From positions 1 to 16,290 of the forward strand of contig DDWW01000024.1 of NCBI GenBank assembly GCA_002347085.1: 16,290 nt of DNA, given 5' to 3'. The notes beneath the pieces are model-generated. The model was not told the DNA's origin. It did not search any database and worked only from the letters and a program-made list of their open reading frames with translations. Every line of letters begins with the position of its first letter. The stretch's first letter is position 1. Source of the DNA: Desulfobulbaceae bacterium UBA2276 (GTDB lineage: Bacteria > Desulfobacterota > Desulfobulbia > Desulfobulbales > Desulfocapsaceae). Position numbers and translations under genes: made by a program. Positions 1-6,257 of this stretch are shown here, piece after piece.

Positions 1-4
1 TTGT

Positions 5-26
5 TTATTTCATAACGGCATCTAAA
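5..26 (-). repeat. Copy of AGGAGCCGTTACGAAA-type intergenic repeat (degenerate)
   Basis: The stretch TTATTTCATAACGGCATCT followed by AAA matches the better-preserved copy at 11280-11300 (TTATTTCGTAACGGCTCCT) with a few changes. It lies in the leader region upstream of the histidine kinase. The rest of bases 27-163 is AT-rich and shows no gene or convincing promoter. A partner arm might lie to the left of the window. Confidence 0.5.
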
Positions 27-163
27 TTCTTTGTTGATGGCTTATACGATTTTTCCTTTTATTTTTCAACCAAGGCGGTAGAATCAAAAAAATATCCTGA
101 GAATAAAATTCTTTCTTAGTCAAAAAAGTCAAATCACCCCTAACTCCACCAGCAAACGACCCA

Positions 164-1981
164 ATGCAACCAACGCAACTTTTAAATCCTGATGAAGTTA
201 TCGTTGTTGTTGATGATTCAATAGATATCTTCCTTCTCTTCCAGGATTTTCTTGGCCGCCAGGGATTTACCGTCCTCCATGCGGCAACTGCCGCTGAATT
301 CTTCCAACTGCTCTCCACCAGAAACGTGGCCATGGCCCTGCTCGACATCGGGCTGCCCGACAAAAGGGGCACCGAGCTCTTGCCCGAGCTGGCCAATCGC
401 TACCCGGAGATGGCCATTATCATGATCACCGGCTCGTCCGACCTGGAAACCGCACTTTCCTGTCTGCGACTGGGCGCCGATGACTACCTGACCAAACCAA
501 TGGGACTTGATGAATTGAGTCATTCAATTCACGTCACCCTGGAAAAACGGCGTCTGGTCATCGACAACCGTATCTACCAGCAGAAATTAGAGGCCACCAC
601 CTTCCGCACCCAGTTTCTCCATCAACTCAACCTGAAGATGAGTTCCGCCTACCTGAGCAGCATCGAGCTCAATGATGTGCTTCAGGCCATTCTGGTGGGG
701 ATCACCGCCGGTGAAGGGCTCCAGTTCAACCGTGCCTTTCTCGCCCTCTTTGACGAGAACCATCAGACCCTGCAAGGACGACTGGCAATCGGCCCCTCTT
801 CCCGCGAAGAGGCAGGGCGTGTCTGGGAAGAGATCAAGGTTAAGAACCTGCACTTAAACGACATTATCCTGAATTTCCAGGACTCCCACCAGGATGCCAA
901 CCAGGAGGTCAACCGAATTATCAAGGGTCTCTCCGTTCCGGTCACGGCCACCGACCACACCCTTATTCGCGCCTGCGACGAACGCCAAAGCCTCCTCATC
1001 GAGCATGGCACGGCCCAAGGTCATCCAGTGAGCACCGAGCTCCTTGATCTCTTGCAGAGCGACACCTTTGTCATTGTCCCCCTCTTTTCTCCCAGTCAAT
1101 CATTAGGCGTTCTCATCGCTGACAATTTCATCACCAACCACCCTATCAGTGCCGGTGATATCGGTGATCTGGAGATCTTTGCCAGCCAGGCTGGTATCGC
1201 TATTGAACATAGTTATCTCTACACCAACATGCTCCACAAGATGCAGGAGCTGGAGGCTGTCACCCAGGAACTGGAAAAGAACAAAGACCTGCTGGTTGAT
1301 GCCGAACGCTACACCGCTCTCGGCCACATGGCGGCCCAATTGGTCCATGCCATCCGCAATCCCATTACCTCCATCGGGGGAACGGCCAGACTCCTCACCA
1401 GAAGGGTTACGGATCCCGATATCCTCAAGTTCCTCGACATCATGGCCCAGGACGCGGCCAAGGTTGAATCCACCCTTGAGGATCTGTTCAACTTTGTTGC
1501 GGAAAACAAGCCCCAAAAATCCAACCAGCTCCTCTATCCACTGATCCGCAAGAGTGTCATGCTCCTCTATGGCACCATGAAAAAACAGGGCGTCAGATAT
1601 CAGCTCGACCTCAACGACCCCGGGCCCTCGCTTTATATCGATGCCCAGCAGATCAGGCAAATGTTCCTGCACCTGATCCGTAATGCCGTTGAGGCCATGC
1701 CCGCTGGCGGCCTCCTCCACATCAACATCAAATTCGACTCCGAAAAGGTCTCGATTCTCATTGCCGACAGCGGCAGCGGGATCATCAATAGCAATATCGC
1801 CAAGGTGTCTGACCCTTTTTTCACCACCAAGGTCTATGGCACCGGCATGGGGCTGACCTTAGTCAAAAAAATCGTGGCCGAACACCAGGGCACATTTTCA
1901 CTGCAACCAGGACCAATCAGCGGAACGGTTGCCATCGTAACCCTACCATTAGGGGAAGGCGGAATGCAGACTGAAGACTGA
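164..1981 (+). CDS. Cytoplasmic sensor histidine kinase with N-terminal receiver (REC-GAF-HisKA-HATPase)
   Basis: This 605-residue two-component protein couples a receiver to a histidine kinase. The receiver occupies about residues 12-130: acidic pair D17/D18, phosphoacceptor D61 in LLDIGLPD, T89, and K111 in the YLTKP motif. Residues ~160-355 form a GAF-like sensory domain. A coiled-coil linker (~355-385) leads to the HisKA domain with H395 in HAIRNPITSIGG. The ATPase domain follows, with N507 in the N box (RNAVEAMP), D535 in the G1 box (DSGSG), an F box (DPFFTTK) and a GTGMGL G2 box. There is no signal peptide or membrane segment, so it acts in the cytoplasm, where its receiver probably accepts phosphate from another kinase. 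The residue after the catalytic His is Ala rather than the usual Glu/Asp. No clear SD precedes the ATG, and no dedicated response-regulator gene adjoins. The ligand of the GAF domain is unknown. Confidence 0.93.
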   Translation: MQPTQLLNPDEVIVVVDDSIDIFLLFQDFLGRQGFTVLHAATAAEFFQLLSTRNVAMALLDIGLPDKRGTELLPELANRYPEMAIIMITGSSDLETALSCLRLGADDYLTKPMGLDELSHSIHVTLEKRRLVIDNRIYQQKLEATTFRTQFLHQLNLKMSSAYLSSIELNDVLQAILVGITAGEGLQFNRAFLALFDENHQTLQGRLAIGPSSREEAGRVWEEIKVKNLHLNDIILNFQDSHQDANQEVNRIIKGLSVPVTATDHTLIRACDERQSLLIEHGTAQGHPVSTELLDLLQSDTFVIVPLFSPSQSLGVLIADNFITNHPISAGDIGDLEIFASQAGIAIEHSYLYTNMLHKMQELEAVTQELEKNKDLLVDAERYTALGHMAAQLVHAIRNPITSIGGTARLLTRRVTDPDILKFLDIMAQDAAKVESTLEDLFNFVAENKPQKSNQLLYPLIRKSVMLLYGTMKKQGVRYQLDLNDPGPSLYIDAQQIRQMFLHLIRNAVEAMPAGGLLHINIKFDSEKVSILIADSGSGIINSNIAKVSDPFFTTKVYGTGMGLTLVKKIVAEHQGTFSLQPGPISGTVAIVTLPLGEGGMQTED

Positions 1982-1996
1982 AGGGAGAAAATTTCC

Positions 1997-2021
1997 GGTT
2001 TCCATGCGCTGCCTGGGAACC
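1997..2021. repeat. GGTTYCC...GGAACC palindromic intergenic repeat, copy 1
   Basis: A 25-bp imperfect palindrome begins GGTTTCCATGC and ends TGGGAACC. It shares 19 of 25 positions with the reverse complement of a second 25-bp copy at 3625-3649. It resembles the GTTCCCACGC/GCGTGGGAAC type of intergenic palindrome common in proteobacterial genomes (recognised from general experience, not searched). It lies just past the histidine kinase stop. Confidence 0.5.
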
Positions 2022-2024
2022 GAA

Positions 2025-2146
2025 TTCCATTTCTGAATCAAGATGTACACGAGGAGAAAAGCGAGCCGCGACGAAGCAGTACAATGAGTAAGGTGAGGAG
2101 CGGCGCAGCGCATTCGACGAAGTGAACGCTTGATTTAGAAATGGAA
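2025..2146. repeat. ~122-nt structured intergenic element, copy A
   Basis: Arms TTCCATTTCTGAATCAAG (2025-2042) and CTTGATTTAGAAATGGAA (2129-2146) are complementary at 17 of 18 positions. They enclose a core that reappears at 10043-10105 in copy B. The two cores align without gaps over 64 nt: 24 nt (1 mismatch), a variable 9-nt spacer, then 31 nt (3 mismatches). Inside, GCCGC (2065-2069) can pair with GCGGC (2100-2104). CGACGAAG occurs twice. The element fills the gap between two convergent genes, with its right arm 17 bp from the MFS stop. No ORF or transposase is present. It may be a folded RNA or bidirectional 3' end, or a non-autonomous mobile repeat. Confidence 0.8.
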
Positions 2147-2163
2147 TAAGGGACTAAAAGCCT

Positions 2164-3573
2164 TCAGCCCCTTCTCCCCGAAAGTATGGCCCCGGCCAGG
2201 GCCAAGAGTGCGGCCAGACCAAAACTTACCCTGAGAGAGGTGATAAACGCCGCCCCATGCTCAAGCGTAAAATCCTTCAAATCCAGCCCTCCGCTCAACC
2301 AGGAGAAAACCCCGCCAAAGACCAGCCCGGCCAGAGTTACTCCGGCCAGCATTCCCAGATTGCGCACCGTGGCCAGCATGCCGGAGGTGATCCCGATCTG
2401 CTGTGGCGGGGCGGCGGCCAGTACCGAGGCCGAATTAGGCGAAAGAAACAAGGCCTGCCCTGCACCCAATAAGGCCAATCGCCAGGCAACATCCATCACC
2501 CCTGACCGTGCGTCAAGAAGACAGAGCAAGATCAGGGCCAGACAGCAGAGGGTCAGTCCACCAGTAGTAAGGAGTCGCGCGCCTATTCGATCATAGAGCC
2601 AGCCGGAGGAAGGCGCCACCACAAAAACTGCCACCGGCACCGCCATCATCACCAGACCAATCCGGTCAACGGGTAACCTGAGCACATAGTCAAGATAAAA
2701 AGGGATAAGGATCAAGACCACAAACAGCACCGTAAACGAGAGGGCGGCGCAGATCATGGCAAGAGCATAATGACGATCCCGAAACAGGGCCAAGGGGAAA
2801 AGCGGCTCCGCAGCCCTTTGCTCAGCGGCAATCAACAAAAAAAACAGCCCGACAAATCCGAACAAGCCGGCCAGCACCATCTCGCCCGACCACGAGCCAT
2901 AATGGGTTGCCAGCAGGGCCGTCAAGGTGACAAGCAGGGCCCAAATCATCAGCCCCGGCCAATCAAGGGGGGGCTGTTTTCGACTTGATGGCGAAGCGAG
3001 GGGAGGAGCCGGCAGCAATCTGAACCAGCCCACCGCGACACAGATCAGGCTGATCGGCACGGTCACCAGAAAAAGAGCACGCCAGGAATAAAAATGAATC
3101 AAAAAGCCACTGACCACCGGCCCGCTCATCAAGCCAAGAGAGGTGGCAACCCCAATAAGCCCCAGGGTGCGACCCAACTGATGGACCGGAAATACCATCT
3201 TGATGATAGCCGGCCCAGAGGACATCATCATTGAGGCCCCAACTGCCTGAACAAATCGACAGACAACCAGGAGAAACAGGGTTGAGGCCAAAGAGCAGGC
3301 CGCCGAGCCCAGGCCAAAAACCAGCATTCCCAACAGATACATCTTCCGTTTCCCCAGACGATCCGCAAGCCTGCCCCAGATCAGCAGGGTAACAGTGATG
3401 GTCAGCAGATAAATCAGGGCGACCCACTCGGTCTGGGGCAGCGTGGTGGCAAAGGCGCGCATGATCGTGGGCAGCGCCACATTCACCATACTGCTGTCCA
3501 TGGTGGCCAGAAAGACCCCGATAGCCACCAGAAAAAAAGAAAACCAGGGACGGGAGAGAGAGGGTTGTAGCAT
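2164..3573 (-). CDS. MFS multidrug efflux transporter, DHA2 (14-TMS, EmrB/QacA-like)
   Basis: This is an inner-membrane proton-driven exporter, probably of drugs or other amphipathic compounds. Taking ATG 3573 as start gives 469 residues, normal for 14-helix DHA2 proteins, and puts helix 1 right at the N-terminus. Family motifs are visible: D1 (TMDSSMVNVALPTI, ~24-37), motif A (GRLADRLGKRK, 67-77), motif B (CRFVQAVGASM, R106) and antiporter motif C (GVATSLGLMSGPVVSGF, 141-157). A start at 3699 with an AAGGG SD is possible. However, its extra 42 residues would be encoded largely by a palindromic intergenic repeat, and they do not resemble the family N-terminus. No SD is seen before 3573, so the start is uncertain. 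No membrane-fusion partner (EmrA-type) or regulator gene adjoins, and the substrate is unknown. Confidence 0.9.
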   Translation of the reverse strand: MLQPSLSRPWFSFFLVAIGVFLATMDSSMVNVALPTIMRAFATTLPQTEWVALIYLLTITVTLLIWGRLADRLGKRKMYLLGMLVFGLGSAACSLASTLFLLVVCRFVQAVGASMMMSSGPAIIKMVFPVHQLGRTLGLIGVATSLGLMSGPVVSGFLIHFYSWRALFLVTVPISLICVAVGWFRLLPAPPLASPSSRKQPPLDWPGLMIWALLVTLTALLATHYGSWSGEMVLAGLFGFVGLFFLLIAAEQRAAEPLFPLALFRDRHYALAMICAALSFTVLFVVLILIPFYLDYVLRLPVDRIGLVMMAVPVAVFVVAPSSGWLYDRIGARLLTTGGLTLCCLALILLCLLDARSGVMDVAWRLALLGAGQALFLSPNSASVLAAAPPQQIGITSGMLATVRNLGMLAGVTLAGLVFGGVFSWLSGGLDLKDFTLEHGAAFITSLRVSFGLAALLALAGAILSGRRG

Positions 3574-3624
3574 AAGCACAAAAGAAAGGATGAAGGTGGT
3601 AAAACTTAAGGGTCGTTCATGATG

Positions 3625-3649
3625 GGTTCCTACGCAACGCCGGGGAACC
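3625..3649. repeat. GGTTCC...GGAACC palindromic intergenic repeat, copy 2
   Basis: This 25-bp palindrome with ends GGTTCC and GGAACC is the second copy of the element at 1997-2021. The two copies bracket the MFS gene. Read as protein, it makes part of the doubtful N-terminal extension of the MFS ORF, which argues for the downstream start. Confidence 0.5.
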
Positions 3650-3853
3650 AGATTGCTCTGCACCAAAAGGCCAATATAAAGTAGCATATCAACCCTCATA
3701 CGACATCCCTTATTTAAGGACTCGGCCCATCCTGATCAACCGAAATCACACCTGAACCAACCAGGAAAAGGTGCAAGCTATCTTGCCCAGCCCTCTTATT
3801 TTCCACAGCTTTTTCAAATTTCAAAAAAAAGCGAATCAAGACAAATCTAAGAC

Positions 3854-3882
3854 TTGACTTTATCAAGACTCCATTATATATG
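3854..3882 (+). promoter_or_regulatory. Probable sigma-70 promoter of the porin gene
   Basis: TTGACT (3854-3859) and TATATG (3877-3882) are separated by 17 bp, about 120 bp before the porin start. The octamer ATCAAGAC occurs at 3835-3842 and again at 3862-3869 within the spacer. TCAAG and CTTGA form a short inverted pair around the -35 box. These could be an operator, but that is only a suggestion. Confidence 0.5.
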
Positions 3883-4002
3883 AACAGTATGTATAAAATT
3901 TTGTACCTGGTTACTCTTTTTGTACCAAGTCACAATTACACTCAAATGATGACAAAAAGTCGTCTGAGATCAATCATCCCTGAATATTTAAGGAGAGAAG
4001 AG

Positions 4003-5391
4003 ATGAAAAAAGTACTTTTCACCGTTGCGGCCCTTGGCCTGGCAGCCGGCATTGCAACAAGCGCCTCAGCACTTGAACTCAAAGTAAAAGGCGATTACAC
4101 CGTTGACGGTTTCTATATTGATAAAGGAATGGGGGCCGCAGCTTATGATGGTGGCGGCAGCGGTGGCGTACAATTAGCCAACGATTTCACCAATCCATTG
4201 ATGCGTGACGTTGAAACCAATTCCGACGCCTGGTTGCAGCACATGTTCAACATCGAGGCCGAGATGGTGGTCAACGACAAGATCAGCATGAAGAGCCGGA
4301 TTCGTCTCATCGACTGGGGTACTGTCTGGGGCGAGCAGGACGACACCGATGTCAACAATGGTCACAACATGTCTGTTGAGCGGCTGTGGATGGTTTACAA
4401 ATCACCCGTCGGGGTCTGGGAAATCGGTCGTCGTCCAGCCGGTGCCTGGGGACTCTCCTTTGTTGACAAGGCCACTGCTGGCGACCGTATCTTCTGGGGT
4501 TCCGGCAAACTCATGGGCGAACAACTTTCCGCCTACGCCTTTTATCAAAAAATGGTAGAAACCGAGGCCTATGTTCAAGAGACCGATGACATGGACAACG
4601 ACTACTATGAACTTGGTGCCACCATGAAAGGCGGCTGGGGTTCCGCCTCTCTGGGATATGGCTTGGGGCTGAACAATAGCGCCAATGTTGATATCTACGG
4701 AATCAGTACACTGACCGGACTCAATACGATTACCGCCTATGGCTATGAAACCACTTCCAATCGTTTCAAGGGAGTTGGCCAGTTCAAGTTCGGCGGCAAT
4801 ATGGGACTTGACTCCGAGTTTGACTATAAATGGGGCGAGAAAGACTTCACCAATAATGTCAAAGCAGATCAGGATATCAGCCAGCTCGCCTTCATCGCTG
4901 ACTTCAACGCTACCTTTGACGCCCTGACTGGTCATGCCATGTACTTCTACACCAGTGGCGATGACAATGCCAAAGACACCGACCTGGAAAGCTACGGCGG
5001 CCCTGGTGCTGACTTCGAGCCTCTCTATATCCTGACCGGCGTATTTGGAAACATCCTGAACAACGATCAAGGCACAACAAATGCCTGGGGTGCTGCGGCC
5101 AAAACCGCAGGTGTTAACGCCCTCGTTCTTTCTGCTGACTTTGCCGCCACTCAGGACCTGACCCTGCACGCCGGTGTTGGTTATGCCGTGGCCGACAAGG
5201 AAATGGCTGGCTACGAAGATGATTACGGCTTTGAGTATAATGCCGGTGCTGCCTACAAGCTCGTTGACAACTTGATCTATGCCGTTCATCTTGGTTACCT
5301 TGATACCGGTGATTTCTTCAAGTTGGGTACAACATATAAAGATGTAAACAGCATTTTCCTGGCCAGCCATCATCTGACCATGAGCTTCTAA
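4003..5391 (+). CDS. Outer-membrane porin (beta-barrel, sulfate-reducer homotrimeric-porin-like)
   Basis: This is a secreted outer-membrane beta-barrel of 462 residues. ATG 4003 is chosen because AAGGAGAG lies just upstream and the product then opens with a classic signal peptide: MKK, a hydrophobic stretch to residue ~18, and cleavage after SASA (A23). The mature part starts LELKVKGDY, like the 'FKVKGQW' start of Desulfovibrio-type porins. It has no long hydrophobic helices, is rich in Gly, Asp, Asn and aromatic residues in alternating patterns, and ends in phenylalanine (HLTMSF), the usual C-terminal signal for barrel assembly. It probably allows passive diffusion of small solutes. It stands alone, with its own promoter and a strong terminator, which fits an abundant monocistronic product. 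Family membership is by resemblance, not by search. Confidence 0.85.
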   Translation: MKKVLFTVAALGLAAGIATSASALELKVKGDYTVDGFYIDKGMGAAAYDGGGSGGVQLANDFTNPLMRDVETNSDAWLQHMFNIEAEMVVNDKISMKSRIRLIDWGTVWGEQDDTDVNNGHNMSVERLWMVYKSPVGVWEIGRRPAGAWGLSFVDKATAGDRIFWGSGKLMGEQLSAYAFYQKMVETEAYVQETDDMDNDYYELGATMKGGWGSASLGYGLGLNNSANVDIYGISTLTGLNTITAYGYETTSNRFKGVGQFKFGGNMGLDSEFDYKWGEKDFTNNVKADQDISQLAFIADFNATFDALTGHAMYFYTSGDDNAKDTDLESYGGPGADFEPLYILTGVFGNILNNDQGTTNAWGAAAKTAGVNALVLSADFAATQDLTLHAGVGYAVADKEMAGYEDDYGFEYNAGAAYKLVDNLIYAVHLGYLDTGDFFKLGTTYKDVNSIFLASHHLTMSF

Positions 5392-5433
5392 TTCGCCACG
5401 CCATTATGGCAAGCGTATAAAAAGCAGTAAGCT

Positions 5434-5471
5434 AAGCCCCTGTCGTTCATGCGACAGGGGCTTTTTTTTTA
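5434..5471 (+). terminator. Rho-independent terminator of the porin gene
   Basis: AAGCCCCTGTCG (5434-5445) and CGACAGGGGCTT (5452-5463) form a perfect 12-bp stem with a 6-nt loop. A run of ten T ends at 5471. It lies 43 bp after the porin stop. Confidence 0.95.
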
Positions 5472-5492
5472 TTTTTCATAGTCTCCTGCGCC

Positions 5493-5560
5493 CAACTCTG
5501 GCTGAAGCCAGACCTACATCTAATCCGCATCCAGTGTAGGCCGGGCTTCAGCCAGAGTTG
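5493..5560. repeat. Large hairpin with 26-bp arms
   Basis: The left arm (5493-5518, starting CAACTCTGGCTGAAGCC) and right arm (5535-5560, ending GGCTTCAGCCAGAGTTG) are complementary at 24 of 26 positions around a 16-nt loop. There is no T-run. It resembles the GTAGGYCNGGCTTNAGCC kind of dispersed palindrome found between genes in many bacteria (from memory). It separates the porin terminator from the next gene. Confidence 0.85.
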
Positions 5561-5613
5561 ATGTTATTTTAGCCCAATTAGCACTTTTTTCGGACATTCT
5601 CGTTCAAACCTCT

Positions 5614-6135
5614 ATGCAATTCATGACGCCCCCCTCCCCCAGCGACAACATGCACCTTTTTCTTACCACCGGGACCAACCTCCTCCAGGCCAGGCGACAG
5701 GCCACCTCTTTCATGGACACCACCCGGCTTGTTATTTATCAGTCCATCTCCATCAACGATGAGGAAATCAACCCGGGAACCCATACGCATTTCTGGAAAG
5801 AAATGGAGAGTGGGATTGCGGCCAACCATCTCTTCTGCCGCACCCTCCTCAACGAACTGCAAGATACCGGCATGAAGAGACTTGAAGATCTGCTGACTAT
5901 TGAACCAGGATATCCCAGCAAACTGCTGCACATCCTGACCCATATGCTGGATGGTTTTTTCGGAACAGATTCAGTTTTTTACAACCTGGTAGAGGACAGC
6001 CACTGGCTCAGCGAACCCCTGCGGGCCGCAATCCAACAAAAGCCCGAAAACTACTGGCTGGTGCCGGTACGGCATGGAGAGGTGACAAGTTCACTGCTGC
6101 ATGGGGAACAGGGGATGAGACAGGAAAAAGAGTAA
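5614..6135 (+). CDS. Hypothetical protein, 173 aa
   Basis: I do not recognise this protein. It is soluble in appearance, with no signal peptide or membrane helix. It has a mixed alpha/beta-looking composition, a short Pro-rich start (TPPSPSD) and clusters of aromatic and His residues (THTHFWKEM, HILTHMLDGFFG, WLSEPL). The forward frame is preferred over the overlapping minus-strand frame (5578-5943) because its product has a balanced composition, whereas the reverse product is Gly/Val-rich and low in complexity. No SD precedes ATG 5614; in-frame ATGs at residues 4 and 13 are alternatives. It follows the porin terminator and a hairpin repeat, so it is probably transcribed on its own. No function is proposed. 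Confidence 0.6.
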   Translation: MQFMTPPSPSDNMHLFLTTGTNLLQARRQATSFMDTTRLVIYQSISINDEEINPGTHTHFWKEMESGIAANHLFCRTLLNELQDTGMKRLEDLLTIEPGYPSKLLHILTHMLDGFFGTDSVFYNLVEDSHWLSEPLRAAIQQKPENYWLVPVRHGEVTSSLLHGEQGMRQEKE

Positions 6136-6146
6136 AAATATGACAA

Positions 6147-6183
6147 CGGGATAAAGCAATCCCGCAATGAATCCGCCCCTACG
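6147..6183. repeat. Small hairpin and half-palindrome between convergent genes
   Basis: CGGGAT and ATCCCG (6147-6152/6159-6164) form a 6-bp stem with a 6-nt loop. AATGAATCCGCCCCTAC follows, resembling half of a common GTAGGGGCGGATTCAT palindrome. It could help end either convergent transcript, but there is no T-run. The rest of the gap to 6257 shows nothing. Confidence 0.3.
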
Positions 6184-6257
6184 GCGGCGCATGAGAATCA
6201 GGGACGATTGGGCACGGTATAAACTAACCCCGATAAACAAGATTGTTCTGCTATCTG

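Larger units (their letters stand above)
3574..4002. other. Divergent intergenic region between MFS gene and porin
   Basis: No separate gene is supported in this 429-bp stretch. It holds a GGTTCC...GGAACC palindrome (3625-3649), a possible upstream MFS start at 3699 with AAGGG 7 nt before it, an AT-rich segment (3780-3850), the probable porin promoter (3854-3882) and the porin SD. The porin reading frame stays open back to ATG 3880, but the signal peptide and SD place the true start at 4003. Confidence 0.6.

Noticed and set aside
379..384. Possible tRNA or other RNA gene in the gaps (1-163, 11049-11279, 12177-12486, 14320-14461)
   Set aside because: I looked for cloverleaf signatures (T-loop GGTTCRA and matching acceptor arms) in the gaps and found none; the structure present is accounted for by the repeats.
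378..384. Plus-strand and minus-strand shadow frames within the histidine kinase gene (e.g. 1103-1720 minus)
   Set aside because: The REC-GAF-HisKA-HATPase frame covers the region with continuous conserved motifs, so overlapping frames are not genes.
2025..2146. Possible insertion sequence
   Set aside because: It has inverted ends but is only ~122 bp, with no transposase frame and no clear target-site duplication, so it is reported as a structured repeat instead.
4402..5373. Long minus-strand open frame (323 codons) opposite the porin
   Set aside because: It is a shadow of the porin frame. The plus-strand product has a signal peptide, SD, promoter, terminator and C-terminal Phe, while the reverse product has no family features.
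5578..5943. Minus-strand 121-codon frame opposite the 173-aa hypothetical gene
   Set aside because: Its product is Gly/Val-rich and low in complexity (e.g. VVAGGGGRHELHRG), and the plus-strand frame is longer and more protein-like. Some doubt remains, since neither has an SD.
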